From Anaerolinea sp. (GTDB lineage Bacteria > Chloroflexota > Anaerolineae > Anaerolineales > Villigracilaceae): 51,746 nucleotides of DNA. Shown here piece by piece: positions 15,802 to 23,223 of this stretch (its first letter is position 1; the number at the start of each line of letters is the position of its first letter). The stretch covers positions 1 through 51,746 of the forward strand of contig DYID01000025.1 in the NCBI GenBank assembly GCA_020723805.1, in the 5' to 3' direction. Made by a program: the position numbers and the translations under genes. The notes under the pieces are model-generated. The model searched no databases. It saw only the letters and a list, made by a program, of their open reading frames with translations, and was not told the origin of the DNA.

Positions 15802-16905
15802 GTGGCTGATACGCGCATACAAAAATTTGCGAAAATTCTGGTGGAACATTCCGCCCGCATTGTGCCGGGCGACCGTGTGTTGATTGAAGCGACAACTGCC
15901 GCCGAACCGCTCGTCCGGGAGTTGTTCGTTCAAATTCTGGAAAAGGGCGGGCATCCGCATCCCTTGATTTCATTCCCCGGTCAGGAGGAAAGTTTTCTCC
16001 TGCATGCCAATGACGCGCAGTTGGAATTCGTGCCGACCTTCATGAAACTGGCGTATGACCAGTTCGAGAGCCGCATCCGCATTCATTCTTCGACCAACAC
16101 GCGCGGACTGACAAACATTCCGTCCGCCAAACTGCAAAAGCGCAGCAAAACCACCGGCATCATCACCGAGACGCAGATGCGGCGCGGGGCGGAGGGCGCC
16201 TTCAAATGGGTCACCACCCTTTACCCCACCAATGCCTACGCCCAAGAAGCAGGCATGAGCCTGCAAGAGTATGAGGACTTTGTCTTCAACGCCGTGCATG
16301 CCCATGAGGAAGACCCAATTGCCTACTGGAAAAGCACGGCGGCGCGTCAGCAAAAAGCGATTGACTTTCTGGCAGATAAGGACATCGTCACCTTGCGCGG
16401 TCCAAACGTGGACCTTTCGCTTTCCATCAAGGGGCGCAAGTTCATGAACTCGACCGGCGTGTATAACATGCCCGACGGAGAAATCTTCACCGGTCCCGTC
16501 GAAGATTCGGTCAACGGTTGGGTAAAGTTCACTTACCCCGCCATCTACAACGGCGTGGCGGTGGAAGGCGCAGAGTTGATCTTCAACCGTGGGCGCGTGG
16601 AACAAGCCAAAGCCGACAAGAACGAAGACTACCTGATCAAAATGCTCGAATCGGACAGCGGCGCGCGGTATCTGGGTGAGTTTGCCATCGGCACCAACTT
16701 CGACATCAACCGCTTTACCGGCAACATCCTCTTCGATGAAAAAATCGGAGGAACGTTCCACATGGCGCTCGGCGCAGGCTACCCGGAAACGGGTTCACAC
16801 AACAAGTCTGCCATTCACTGGGACATGATCTGCGACCTGCGCACCGACTCGGAGATTTATGTGGACGGCGAGTTGTTTTACAAGAATGGGGAGTTTGTGT
16901 TTTAG
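15802..16905 (+). CDS. M29 family aminopeptidase
   Basis: A 367-aa cytosolic metallo-aminopeptidase of the AmpS / aminopeptidase T family. The two-metal site residues are at family positions: Glu227 in MPDGEIFTGP, Glu293 in LGEFAIGTN, His320 in GGTFHMALG, and His339/Asp341 in KSAIHWDMICD. The length is normal. The start is GTG with a strong GAAGGAG site. A TATAAT lies 30 bp upstream, in the target duplication of an M2 element, so insertion of that element may have changed its promoter. The enzyme releases N-terminal residues from peptides with broad specificity. Confidence 0.93.
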   Translation: MADTRIQKFAKILVEHSARIVPGDRVLIEATTAAEPLVRELFVQILEKGGHPHPLISFPGQEESFLLHANDAQLEFVPTFMKLAYDQFESRIRIHSSTNTRGLTNIPSAKLQKRSKTTGIITETQMRRGAEGAFKWVTTLYPTNAYAQEAGMSLQEYEDFVFNAVHAHEEDPIAYWKSTAARQQKAIDFLADKDIVTLRGPNVDLSLSIKGRKFMNSTGVYNMPDGEIFTGPVEDSVNGWVKFTYPAIYNGVAVEGAELIFNRGRVEQAKADKNEDYLIKMLESDSGARYLGEFAIGTNFDINRFTGNILFDEKIGGTFHMALGAGYPETGSHNKSAIHWDMICDLRTDSEIYVDGELFYKNGEFVF

Positions 16906-16914
16906 TAAAGCGTG

Positions 16915-17043
16915 GCAAGCAGGCAAGTAGGCGAGTAGACAAGTAGACAAGTAAACAAGTAGACAAGTGAAAAGCCTCCCAATTCGGAAGACTCTTTTGT
17001 ATGTCTACCTGTCTACCTGTCTACCTGTGTACCTGTAGACCCA
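16915..17043. repeat. heptamer-like repeat array in inverted arrangement
   Basis: Left arm: repeated units like AAGTAGAC / AGGCAAGTAGGCGAGTAGAC (16920-16970). Right arm: TGTCTACCTGTCTACC repeated (about 16999-17036), which is complementary. Between them is a short hairpin GCCTCCC..GGAAGAC. The arms could form a long stem at the convergent ends of the aminopeptidase and rhodanese genes. Confidence 0.65.
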
Positions 17044-17053
17044 TATACTTCCC

Positions 17054-17398
17054 CTAATATATCCCCACCGAACCATCCACCCTGCGCGCATACTCGTCAA
17101 TGCCGCCGCGCACGTTGAAGACGTTCTTCCATCCCTGAGCAACAAGCCACATCGTGACTTGCATACTGCGGCTGCCGTGGTGGCACATGACGTAAATGAC
17201 CGCATCTTGCGAACGAGCGGCTTCGGAGAGCGCGTTGACCCCTTCCCGCGCCAGACGGCTCAACGGCGTGACCTCGAGCCGGGCGTCCGCCAATTTGGCG
17301 TAATTCAACTCCGAGAGTTCACGCACATCGAGCAGGATGAAGCGTTCGTCGGATTGCAGTTTTTCGGAGAGTTGCGTCACGGTAATTTCGGGGAACAT
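17054..17398 (-). CDS. rhodanese-like sulfurtransferase domain protein
   Basis: A 114-aa single rhodanese domain. LLDVREL (22-28) is the CH2A-like entry, and the active-site loop is CHHGSRS with catalytic Cys72. It ends with NVRGGIDEYARRVD. The six-residue loop fits a sulfurtransferase that carries persulfide, for example to cofactor or tRNA thiolation. The closest-matching architecture is the GlpE/PspE-like group. The start could be GTG at 17404, but the ATG at 17398 better fits family N-termini (FPEITV). It is a single gene on the minus strand with an M2 element in its upstream gap. Confidence 0.9.
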   Translation of the reverse strand: MFPEITVTQLSEKLQSDERFILLDVRELSELNYAKLADARLEVTPLSRLAREGVNALSEAARSQDAVIYVMCHHGSRSMQVTMWLVAQGWKNVFNVRGGIDEYARRVDGSVGIY

Positions 17399-17421
17399 CT
17401 TCACTCACTCAAAGTTATTCA

Positions 17422-17505
17422 CTCACCTTACGCAGAACGTCCCGAAGGTTCTCTGAGAAGGACCTTGTTAAGCGCTAAAACCTTCGGGACGGTGCGTAAC
17501 ATCAC
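17422..17505. mobile_element. MITE-like element, family M2, copy d, at the glgP stop codon
   Basis: Ends CTCACCTTACGC and GCGTAACATCAC, with the stem CGTCCCGAAGGTT / AACCTTCGGGACG. Direct repeat TTATTCA (17415-17421 and 17506-17512): the right copy contains the TAA stop of the phosphorylase gene on the minus strand, so the insertion occurred exactly at the end of that gene without changing the protein. Confidence 0.78.
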
Positions 17506-19641
17506 TTATTCAAGCGCCTTCGAATACAACTTTTCCACGTATTCCTTCACCATGCGGCGCGTGGAAAACTGCGGCGTGACGGTCTTGATGGATTCCTTCA
17601 TCCGTTCCACCCATCCGAGCGGGATGTTGTTGATGTCGCGGTCATAGTACAGCGGAATGATCTCGTTTTCGAGTTTGCTGTACAGGTCCTGCGCGTCCAT
17701 GGCATCTTGTGTGTCCTGCGAATCCATCTGCTTGTCTTCGCCTATGGACCAGCCATTCTTTCCGTTGTATGCCTCGCGCCACCAGCCATCCAGCACGGAG
17801 AAATTCAACACGCCGTTCAGTCCCGCCTTCATGCCGGAAGTGCCGCTGGCTTCCATGGGACGGCGCGGCGTATTCAGCCATACATCCACACCCTGGACGA
17901 GGTACCGCGCCAAGTTCATATCGTAATCCTCGACGAAGACCAGCCGTCCGCCCGTCTCGGCGCGTTTGACGGTGCGGTAAATCTTCTGAATCAATTGTTT
18001 ACCCGGCTCATCGGCGGGATGCGCCTTGCCGGCAAAGACAATCTGCACGGGCATATTCGGGCGGTTGATGATGTGCAGCAGGCGTTCCACGTCCGAAAGA
18101 ATCAGGCTGGCGCGTTTGTAGGTGGCAAAGCGGCGGGCAAAACCGATGGTCAGCATGTAGGGGTTGAGCAAAACTCCCGCCGAAACGACCTGCACGGGGT
18201 GAAAGCCGCCCACAATCCAGCGGTCACGGACGCGCTCGCGCAGGTAGAAATTCAATTTGCGCTTGAGGTGTTGGTGCACTTCCCACAGCGCCTGAGGGGG
18301 AAGCGTATCCAGTTTATCCCACAGTTCCGGGTCATCCAGCCGCTCCATCCAGCCTGCGCCAAAGTGCAGGTCGAGCAGCAGGCGCAGGCGGCGCGCCATC
18401 CAGTTGGCGGTGTGAACGCCGTTGGTGATGTAGGTGATTGGCACATCGTCCACGCGGCGGTCTTTCCAGAGGAAGTGCCACATCTCGCGTGAGACGCGCC
18501 CATGCAGTTCGGAAACGGCGTTCCGCCCCTCGGAAAAGCGCAAGGCGAGGATGCCCATGCTGAAGGTCTGCCCGTGCGGCTGGTCGTGGCGCGCCAGGTC
18601 GTAGAATTGTTCCTGCGTCAACCCCAGTTGATGCCAGATCGCAGCCAGGTATTTATCAATCAGCCAGAGCGGGAATTCGTCGTTGCCCGCAGGGACGGGC
18701 GTGTGCGTGGTGAAGATATTTTGTCCGCGCGTTTTTTGGATGGCGGCTTCGAACGTTTCACCCTTCGCCACCCGTTCGCGGGCGCGTTCGAGCGTCAGAA
18801 AGGCGGCGTGACCTTCGTTCATGTGCCAGACCGCCGGATCAATCCCCACCGCCCGCAACATGCGCACGCCGCCGATGCCGAGCAGGACTTCCTGCATGAT
18901 GCGGCGGTCCAGGTCAGACCAATAGAGGCGGGCAGTCAACAGGCGGTCGAACTCGGAATTGCCTTCCACGTTTGAATCCAGCAGGTAGAGGGGAACGCGT
19001 CCCACACGCACTTCCCAGACCTGTAAGGCAACAGCACGGTCGGGAAATTCCACAGAGACGGAAAGCGGTTTGCCATTTTCCACCACCAGATTGACGGGCA
19101 GGTCATCGAATTTCAGCGGGTTGTTCAATGCCTCTTGCCAGCCGTCCTCGCTGATGCGCTGGGAGAAGTATCCCTGCGCGTACATGAAGCCCACGCCCAC
19201 CAGCGGCAGCCCCAGGTCGCTTGCCTCTTTCAGGTGGTCGCCTGCCAGTACGCCAAGCCCTCCCGAGTAAATCGGGAGGGTTTCGTGGAGACCAAATTCC
19301 ATGGAGAAATAAGCAATGGGATGTGAGGCAAGTTTCGGCTGAGTCCGATGCGCCCAGGTATCCTGCTGGTTCATGTAGGCGTCGAAGTCTGTAAAGACGC
19401 GCTTGTACGAGTCCATGTAATCCTTGTCTTTGAGGACTTCGTTCAAACGGGCGCGTTTGATTTCGCGCAGCATACGGATGGGGTTGTGGTGGAGGCGCTC
19501 CCACATATCGCGGTCCAGTTGCGAAAATAAACGCGCGGCTTCGGGCTGCCACGTCCACCACAGGTTGTAGGCAAGTTCGCCAAGGCGAATGAGTTTTTTG
19601 GGAAGGTCAAAAGAGGGAAGTTGAGTGCGAAAAGTATCCAT
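17506..19641 (-). CDS. glgP: alpha-glucan phosphorylase (GT35)
   Basis: A 711-aa phosphorylase that releases glucose-1-phosphate from glycogen or maltodextrin. The N-terminal DUF3417 region is visible (LIRLGELAYNLWWTWQPEAA, about 15-34). The core has YFSMEFGLHETLPIYSGGLG, HMNEGHAAFL, FTTHTPVPAGND and TNGVHTANWM. The pyridoxal-phosphate lysine is Lys605 in EASGTSGMKAGLNG. The length suits the shorter, DUF3417-containing type rather than the 800-plus-residue animal/E. coli type. The ATG at 19641 is used rather than one 21 nt upstream because the sequence then begins at the family start MDTFRTQLP. It is a single-gene unit. The stop codon lies in the target duplication of an M2 element. Confidence 0.93.
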   Translation of the reverse strand: MDTFRTQLPSFDLPKKLIRLGELAYNLWWTWQPEAARLFSQLDRDMWERLHHNPIRMLREIKRARLNEVLKDKDYMDSYKRVFTDFDAYMNQQDTWAHRTQPKLASHPIAYFSMEFGLHETLPIYSGGLGVLAGDHLKEASDLGLPLVGVGFMYAQGYFSQRISEDGWQEALNNPLKFDDLPVNLVVENGKPLSVSVEFPDRAVALQVWEVRVGRVPLYLLDSNVEGNSEFDRLLTARLYWSDLDRRIMQEVLLGIGGVRMLRAVGIDPAVWHMNEGHAAFLTLERARERVAKGETFEAAIQKTRGQNIFTTHTPVPAGNDEFPLWLIDKYLAAIWHQLGLTQEQFYDLARHDQPHGQTFSMGILALRFSEGRNAVSELHGRVSREMWHFLWKDRRVDDVPITYITNGVHTANWMARRLRLLLDLHFGAGWMERLDDPELWDKLDTLPPQALWEVHQHLKRKLNFYLRERVRDRWIVGGFHPVQVVSAGVLLNPYMLTIGFARRFATYKRASLILSDVERLLHIINRPNMPVQIVFAGKAHPADEPGKQLIQKIYRTVKRAETGGRLVFVEDYDMNLARYLVQGVDVWLNTPRRPMEASGTSGMKAGLNGVLNFSVLDGWWREAYNGKNGWSIGEDKQMDSQDTQDAMDAQDLYSKLENEIIPLYYDRDINNIPLGWVERMKESIKTVTPQFSTRRMVKEYVEKLYSKALE

Positions 19642-19676
19642 AGGCGCATAATGATACCCCAATTTTTTATTTGGAT

Positions 19677-19682
19677 TAGAAT
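19677..19682 (+). promoter_or_regulatory. -10 box giving a leaderless lutA start
   Basis: TAGAAT ends 6 nt before the ATG at 19689, and no ribosome binding site is visible between them. No convincing -35 box. Confidence 0.4.
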
Positions 19683-19688
19683 TGATTC

Positions 19689-20420
19689 ATGACAACCGTA
19701 CAACTATTCGTGACCTGCCTCGTCGATTCGTTCTACCCGCAAACGGGTGAGGCGGTTGTGAGCATTCTCCGCCGCCTCGGCATAGACGTAGACTTTCCGC
19801 CCGACCAAACCTGCTGCGGACAGCCGAACTTCAACGCGGGGTTGTGGGCAGAAGCACGACCCATCGCAGAACACACAATTCGCACATTCGAGAAAACCAC
19901 AGGCGACATCGTTATTCCCTCGGGCTCCTGCGCGCACATGATGAAGCATGGGTATCTGGAATTATTTGCCGATGATCCCGCCTGGCTTCCACGCGCACAG
20001 AGGCTGGCGGCGCGGGTGTACGAATTCACCGAATACGTCGTGGACAAACTCGGCGTGACCGACCTCGGCGCGCGCTGGGACGGCTTGCTCACCTATCATC
20101 CATCCTGTCACACCCTGCGCGGCATGAGCATTGACCGTCAGCCCCGCGCCCTGCTGGCAAACGTGAGAGGCGCAACAGTGGTGGAACTGCCTCATGCGGA
20201 GGAGTGCTGCGGCTTCGGCGGCATCTTCTCGATGGAGCATCCCGAACTTTCGGCGGAATGGCTGAAACGAAAGATTGGCAATCTGGAGGCAACCCAATCG
20301 CCCACGCTGGTGGTGGCAGATTCGGGCTGTCGGTTACACATCGCCGGCGGATTGCACCGGCAAAAGAAATCGCAGAGAGTGGTACATATTGCGGAAGTGC
20401 TGGCGGGGGGTGAGTGGTGA
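19689..20420 (+). CDS. lutA: lactate utilization protein LutA-like (CCG domain Fe-S protein)
   Basis: A 243-aa protein with two cysteine-rich CCG domains, as in LutA/YkgE and the heterodisulfide reductase D family. First domain: FVTCLVDSFYPQTGEA and CCGQPNFNAG (Cys10, Cys42, Cys43). Second: TYHPSCHTLRGM and ECCGFGGIFS, then the terminal VVADSGCRLHIAGG. It is a subunit of the iron-sulfur complex that oxidises L-lactate to pyruvate. The LutB-LutC fusion begins 75 bp downstream, so the complete LutABC set is encoded by two genes. The gap to the next gene is made of ATCAGTGAACAGTGA-type repeats. Confidence 0.93.
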   Translation: MTTVQLFVTCLVDSFYPQTGEAVVSILRRLGIDVDFPPDQTCCGQPNFNAGLWAEARPIAEHTIRTFEKTTGDIVIPSGSCAHMMKHGYLELFADDPAWLPRAQRLAARVYEFTEYVVDKLGVTDLGARWDGLLTYHPSCHTLRGMSIDRQPRALLANVRGATVVELPHAEECCGFGGIFSMEHPELSAEWLKRKIGNLEATQSPTLVVADSGCRLHIAGGLHRQKKSQRVVHIAEVLAGGEW

Positions 20421-20495
20421 GTAGTAATCAGTGAATAAGTCATCAGTGATCAGTGAACAGTGAACAGTAAGCGGTAGAGAGTGAGGAAGTGAGCA
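20421..20495. repeat. low-complexity ATCAGTGA-type repeat
   Basis: Degenerate tandem units such as AATCAGTG, ATCAGTGATCAGTGAACAG and CAGTAAGCGG fill the gap between lutA and lutBC. The same words occur inside coding sequence of lutBC, mutS and the bi-domain oxidoreductase, and at 50430-50490. Confidence 0.7.
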
Positions 20496-22577
20496 GTGGA
20501 CAGGAAACAGTTTCGGGCGCGGATCCGCAAATCGTTGTCGAATGAGGCGCTTCAGGCGGCGCTGGACGCCAACGCCGAACGCCGCATCACCGGGCGGGTC
20601 AACGCCTTCGCCTCCCTGCCCGATTGGCGTGAACGCCGCCGGCAGGCGCATGCCGTCCGCGCGGAGGTCATCGAGCATCTCGAGGGGTATCTCGAACAGT
20701 TTGTCGAAAACGCCACTCGCAACGGAATCATCGTCCATCGCGCGCAGAACTCAAACGAAGCAATACAGATTGTGTTGGACATTGCCAGGTCTTTACCGCC
20801 AAGGCGCGAAGAACGCCAAGTGAACAAAGAGGAAATCAGCGCTCGTCCGCGTTCATCTGGGTTTCCCAACCTGCTTTTCGCCAAATCCAAAAGCATGGTT
20901 TCCGAGGAGATCAACCTCAACCATGCCCTCGAAGCGCAGGGGATGCGCGTCGTCGAGACCGACCTGGGCGAATACATCGTTCAACTGCGAAACGAGAGAC
21001 CCAGTCACATCATCACACCCGCCGTGCATCTGCGCCGCCATGAGGTCGGTCAACTCTTTCACGAGAAACTCGGCGTCCCCTACACCGACGATATCCCCAC
21101 CATGACGAACACCGCCCGCAAAGTTCTACGGGAGGTCTTTCTCACCGCCGACGTGGGCGTGAGCGGCGTCAACTTCGGCGTCGCGGAGACGGGCGGAATC
21201 TGCCTCGTCACCAACGAGGGCAACGGGCGCATGGTCACCAGCCTGCCGCCGATTCACATCGCACTGATGGGCATGGAGCGCCTCGTCCGCACCCTCGATG
21301 ACCTCGCGCTCATGCTTTCGCTCCTGCCCCGCTCCGCCACCGGGCAAAAACTCAGCGTTTATACCCAAATCATCCACCAGCCTCTGCCAGGTCAACAGCG
21401 TCACATTATCCTGCTCGACAACGGACGCTCGCGCCTGCGTCAGTCGCCGCTCCGCGAGTCGCTTTACTGCATCCGCTGCGGCGCGTGCCTCAACGCCTGC
21501 CCGGTCTTCCGCGAAATCGGCGGTCACGCCTACGACAGTGTCTATCCGGGTCCCATCGGTTCGGTCATTTCGGCGGGGCTGTTCGGCAGCGAGTTCGTCC
21601 CGCTGGCGCAAGCCTCGTCGCTGTGCGGTGCGTGCAAGGAGGCTTGCCCGGTGGATATTGACCTGCCGAAACTGCTGGTGAGAGTGAGGGCGGGGGGTAC
21701 AACAGTGAATAGTGAGCAGTTATCAGTAAACAGTAAGTTATCAGTGAGCAGTAATCAGTTGTCGGTGGGCGGCGGGGGATTATCGCGGATGAGCCGGCTT
21801 TTTCTGAAGACGTACAGCCGCATCGCGACTCACTCGAGGCTGTTTGCCCTCTCTCAAAAATTTGCCTCGCTGGGAACGTTTCTCCTCTCCCCTTTCAGCG
21901 GCTACGTCCGCCTGCCGGCGTTTACCGGCTGGGGCTACAGCAAGGATTTACCGAGGTTCGCCGGGAAGACATTCCGGGAAAGGTGGGAGGGCAAACAGGT
22001 AAACAAGTACACAGGGAAACAGGTAAATAGTGAAGCAGCACGCATAGAAGTCTCTTCGGTTACTTCGCTCCCTCAGAGTGACAGTAACCGGGTGGAACAA
22101 TTCATCGAAGAACTGACCAAGGTCAGCGGGCAGGTCATTCGCACGAGCAAAGAGGAAGTGACAAACAAAGTTGTCGAGTTTCTTCAAGCGCGGAATATTC
22201 GGCACATCCACGCGGAGCCGGGCATATTGGATGAAAGCGTCCTCCAGCGGGCAGGCATCGCCGTCAGCCGTGAACGGGACGCGGGAATCCGCGCCGGGGC
22301 GACCAAGGCTCTTTGCGGGCTGGCAGATAGCGGGTCCGTGCTGGAAGCGGACGGCGAAGGGGATAAGTTGGTCGCGTCGCTTCTGCCGGAGATTCATCTG
22401 GTCCTCCTCCATACGTCTGATATTTATCCGACTCTCAAGGATGCGCTTCCGTTGACGCGCCGGACAAAATCCGCCGTCTTCATCACGGGTCCCTCGCGCA
22501 CCGGCGACATCGAAATGTCGCACACCATCGGCGTGCACGGACCGAGAGAGGTGGTTGTCTTTCTTGTTGACGATTGA
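20496..22577 (+). CDS. LutB-LutC fusion, lactate utilization iron-sulfur protein
   Basis: A 693-aa fusion. Residues 1-470 are LutB: GVAETGGICLVTNEGNGRMV (about 227-246), LPPIHIALMGMERLV, and two ferredoxin motifs CIRCGACLNACP and CGACKEACPVDIDLP. Residues 530-693 form a LutC (LUD) domain with GATKALCGLADSGSVLE and FITGPSRTGDIEM. Together with LutA it should oxidise L-lactate. Three stretches are translated low-complexity DNA: RREERQVNKEEIS (about 101-113), NSEQLSVNSKLSVSSNQLSV (about 407-426) and VNKYTGKQVNSEAARIE, the last in the domain linker. None breaks the frame. The start is GTG with AGGAAG upstream. Confidence 0.9.
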   Translation: MDRKQFRARIRKSLSNEALQAALDANAERRITGRVNAFASLPDWRERRRQAHAVRAEVIEHLEGYLEQFVENATRNGIIVHRAQNSNEAIQIVLDIARSLPPRREERQVNKEEISARPRSSGFPNLLFAKSKSMVSEEINLNHALEAQGMRVVETDLGEYIVQLRNERPSHIITPAVHLRRHEVGQLFHEKLGVPYTDDIPTMTNTARKVLREVFLTADVGVSGVNFGVAETGGICLVTNEGNGRMVTSLPPIHIALMGMERLVRTLDDLALMLSLLPRSATGQKLSVYTQIIHQPLPGQQRHIILLDNGRSRLRQSPLRESLYCIRCGACLNACPVFREIGGHAYDSVYPGPIGSVISAGLFGSEFVPLAQASSLCGACKEACPVDIDLPKLLVRVRAGGTTVNSEQLSVNSKLSVSSNQLSVGGGGLSRMSRLFLKTYSRIATHSRLFALSQKFASLGTFLLSPFSGYVRLPAFTGWGYSKDLPRFAGKTFRERWEGKQVNKYTGKQVNSEAARIEVSSVTSLPQSDSNRVEQFIEELTKVSGQVIRTSKEEVTNKVVEFLQARNIRHIHAEPGILDESVLQRAGIAVSRERDAGIRAGATKALCGLADSGSVLEADGEGDKLVASLLPEIHLVLLHTSDIYPTLKDALPLTRRTKSAVFITGPSRTGDIEMSHTIGVHGPREVVVFLVDD

Positions 22578-22594
22578 ATCGGGCAGTGATACAA

Positions 22595-22633
22595 TCCCGC
22601 ACGCTTCTTTTAGGGTAGATGAGGCGTGCGGGA
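22595..22633 (+). terminator. inverted repeat after lutBC
   Basis: A 10-bp perfect stem TCCCGCACGC / GCGTGCGGGA (22595-22604, 22624-22633) with a 19-nt loop, between lutBC and tRNA-Glu. It lacks a T-run, so it is a weak terminator or an RNA processing signal. Confidence 0.35.
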
Positions 22634-22656
22634 CAATCCCGCCGCTTTCGATAGAC

Positions 22657-22729
22657 GCCCCCATCGTCTAGCGGCCCAGGACGGAGCCCTCTCAAGGCTC
22701 AAACAGGGGTTCGAGTCCCCTTGGGGGCA
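22657..22729 (+). tRNA. tRNA-Glu (anticodon CTC)
   Basis: Cloverleaf with acceptor GCCCCCA/TGGGGGC, D arm GTCTAGCGGCCCAGGAC, anticodon stem GAGCC/GGCTC around loop CTCTCAA (anticodon CTC), and T arm AGGGG-TTCGAGT-CCCCT. No CCA is encoded. A hairpin with a T-run follows within 10 bp. Confidence 0.96.
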
Positions 22730-22920
22730 CACGAAAAGAGTCGCCACGATAGGCGGCTCTTTTTTTCAAACAGGCGTCCCCGCAGGGGGGATGATATTCG
22801 AGTCCCCTTGCCCTTGGCAGGATGCTTCGCGAGGGGCACACGAAAAGAGTCGCCACGATAGGCGGCTCTTTTTTTCAAACAGGCGTCCCCGCAGGGGGGA
22901 TGATATTCGAGTCCTCTTCG
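22724..22920. repeat. 109-bp tandem duplication behind tRNA-Glu
   Basis: The segment from the tRNA 3' end through the terminator and GGCGTCCCCGCAGGGGGG is repeated with period 109 (CACACGAAAAGAGTCGCC at 22728 and 22837). Each unit ends in ATTCGAGTCC, which resembles the T arm and 3' end of the tRNA (TTCGAGTCCCCTTG). A shorter related piece (GGCGGCTCTTTTTATTTTC) is at about 24858. Confidence 0.85.
22734..22766 (+). terminator. terminator of tRNA-Glu
   Basis: Stem AAAAGAGTCGCC / GGCGGCTCTTTT (one G-T pair) with loop ACGATA and a run of seven T. It is repeated 109 bp downstream in the tandem duplication. Confidence 0.85.
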
Positions 22921-22967
22921 ACCTGCCCCACTACCCAGCGCAGCACAAGCCGCCCGCCAACTCTCCT

Positions 22968-23086
22968 GAGAGTGTCTAAAAGAATGGGCTAAAGATTTTT
23001 CTGCCACAGAGCTCACAGAGATCTCTGAGAAAAATCTCAAAATCTCTGCGCTCTCTGTGGCTAAACCCACGACATTGGACACTCCC
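22968..23086. mobile_element. MITE-like element, family M1, copy B
   Basis: A 119-bp element with ends GAGAGTGTCTAA and TTGGACACTCCC, and an internal palindrome of CACAGAG / CTCTGTG blocks around GAGAAAAATCTCAAAATCTC. It is flanked by near-identical 8-mers ACTCTCCT (22960-22967) and ACTCGCCT (23087-23094). No ORF. Confidence 0.8.
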
Positions 23087-23162
23087 ACTCGCCTTATTCT
23101 CTTGCCCCTGCTCACGCCAAGAAGATACGAATTGGACGGATCATAAAACGTTCACCGTTTCT

Positions 23163-23204
23163 TAACCGTTCGTTTTTTTTCTATTAAACGGTTACCGCTA
23201 GAAT
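23163..23204 (+). promoter_or_regulatory. palindrome and -10 box before the GT-B gene
   Basis: TAACCGTT (23163-23170) and AACGGTTA (23187-23194) form an 8-bp inverted repeat across a T-rich spacer, just before TAGAAT (23199-23204). A further half site CACCGTTT lies at 23153. This could be an operator. A GAGGT ribosome binding site lies between the -10 box and the ATG at 23224. Confidence 0.4.
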
Positions 23205-23223
23205 TTCAAAATAAAGAGGTTCT

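Noticed and set aside
16915-17043. Possible CRISPR array
   Set aside because: Units are 7-8 bp, contiguous and without unique spacers, and no cas gene is in the window.
20421-20495. Possible CRISPR or origin-like iterons between lutA and lutBC
   Set aside because: Units are short, degenerate and also occur inside coding genes; no replication gene is near.
22798-22840. A second, truncated tRNA behind tRNA-Glu
   Set aside because: Only a T-arm-like piece is present; there is no anticodon arm or D arm. It is part of the tandem duplication.
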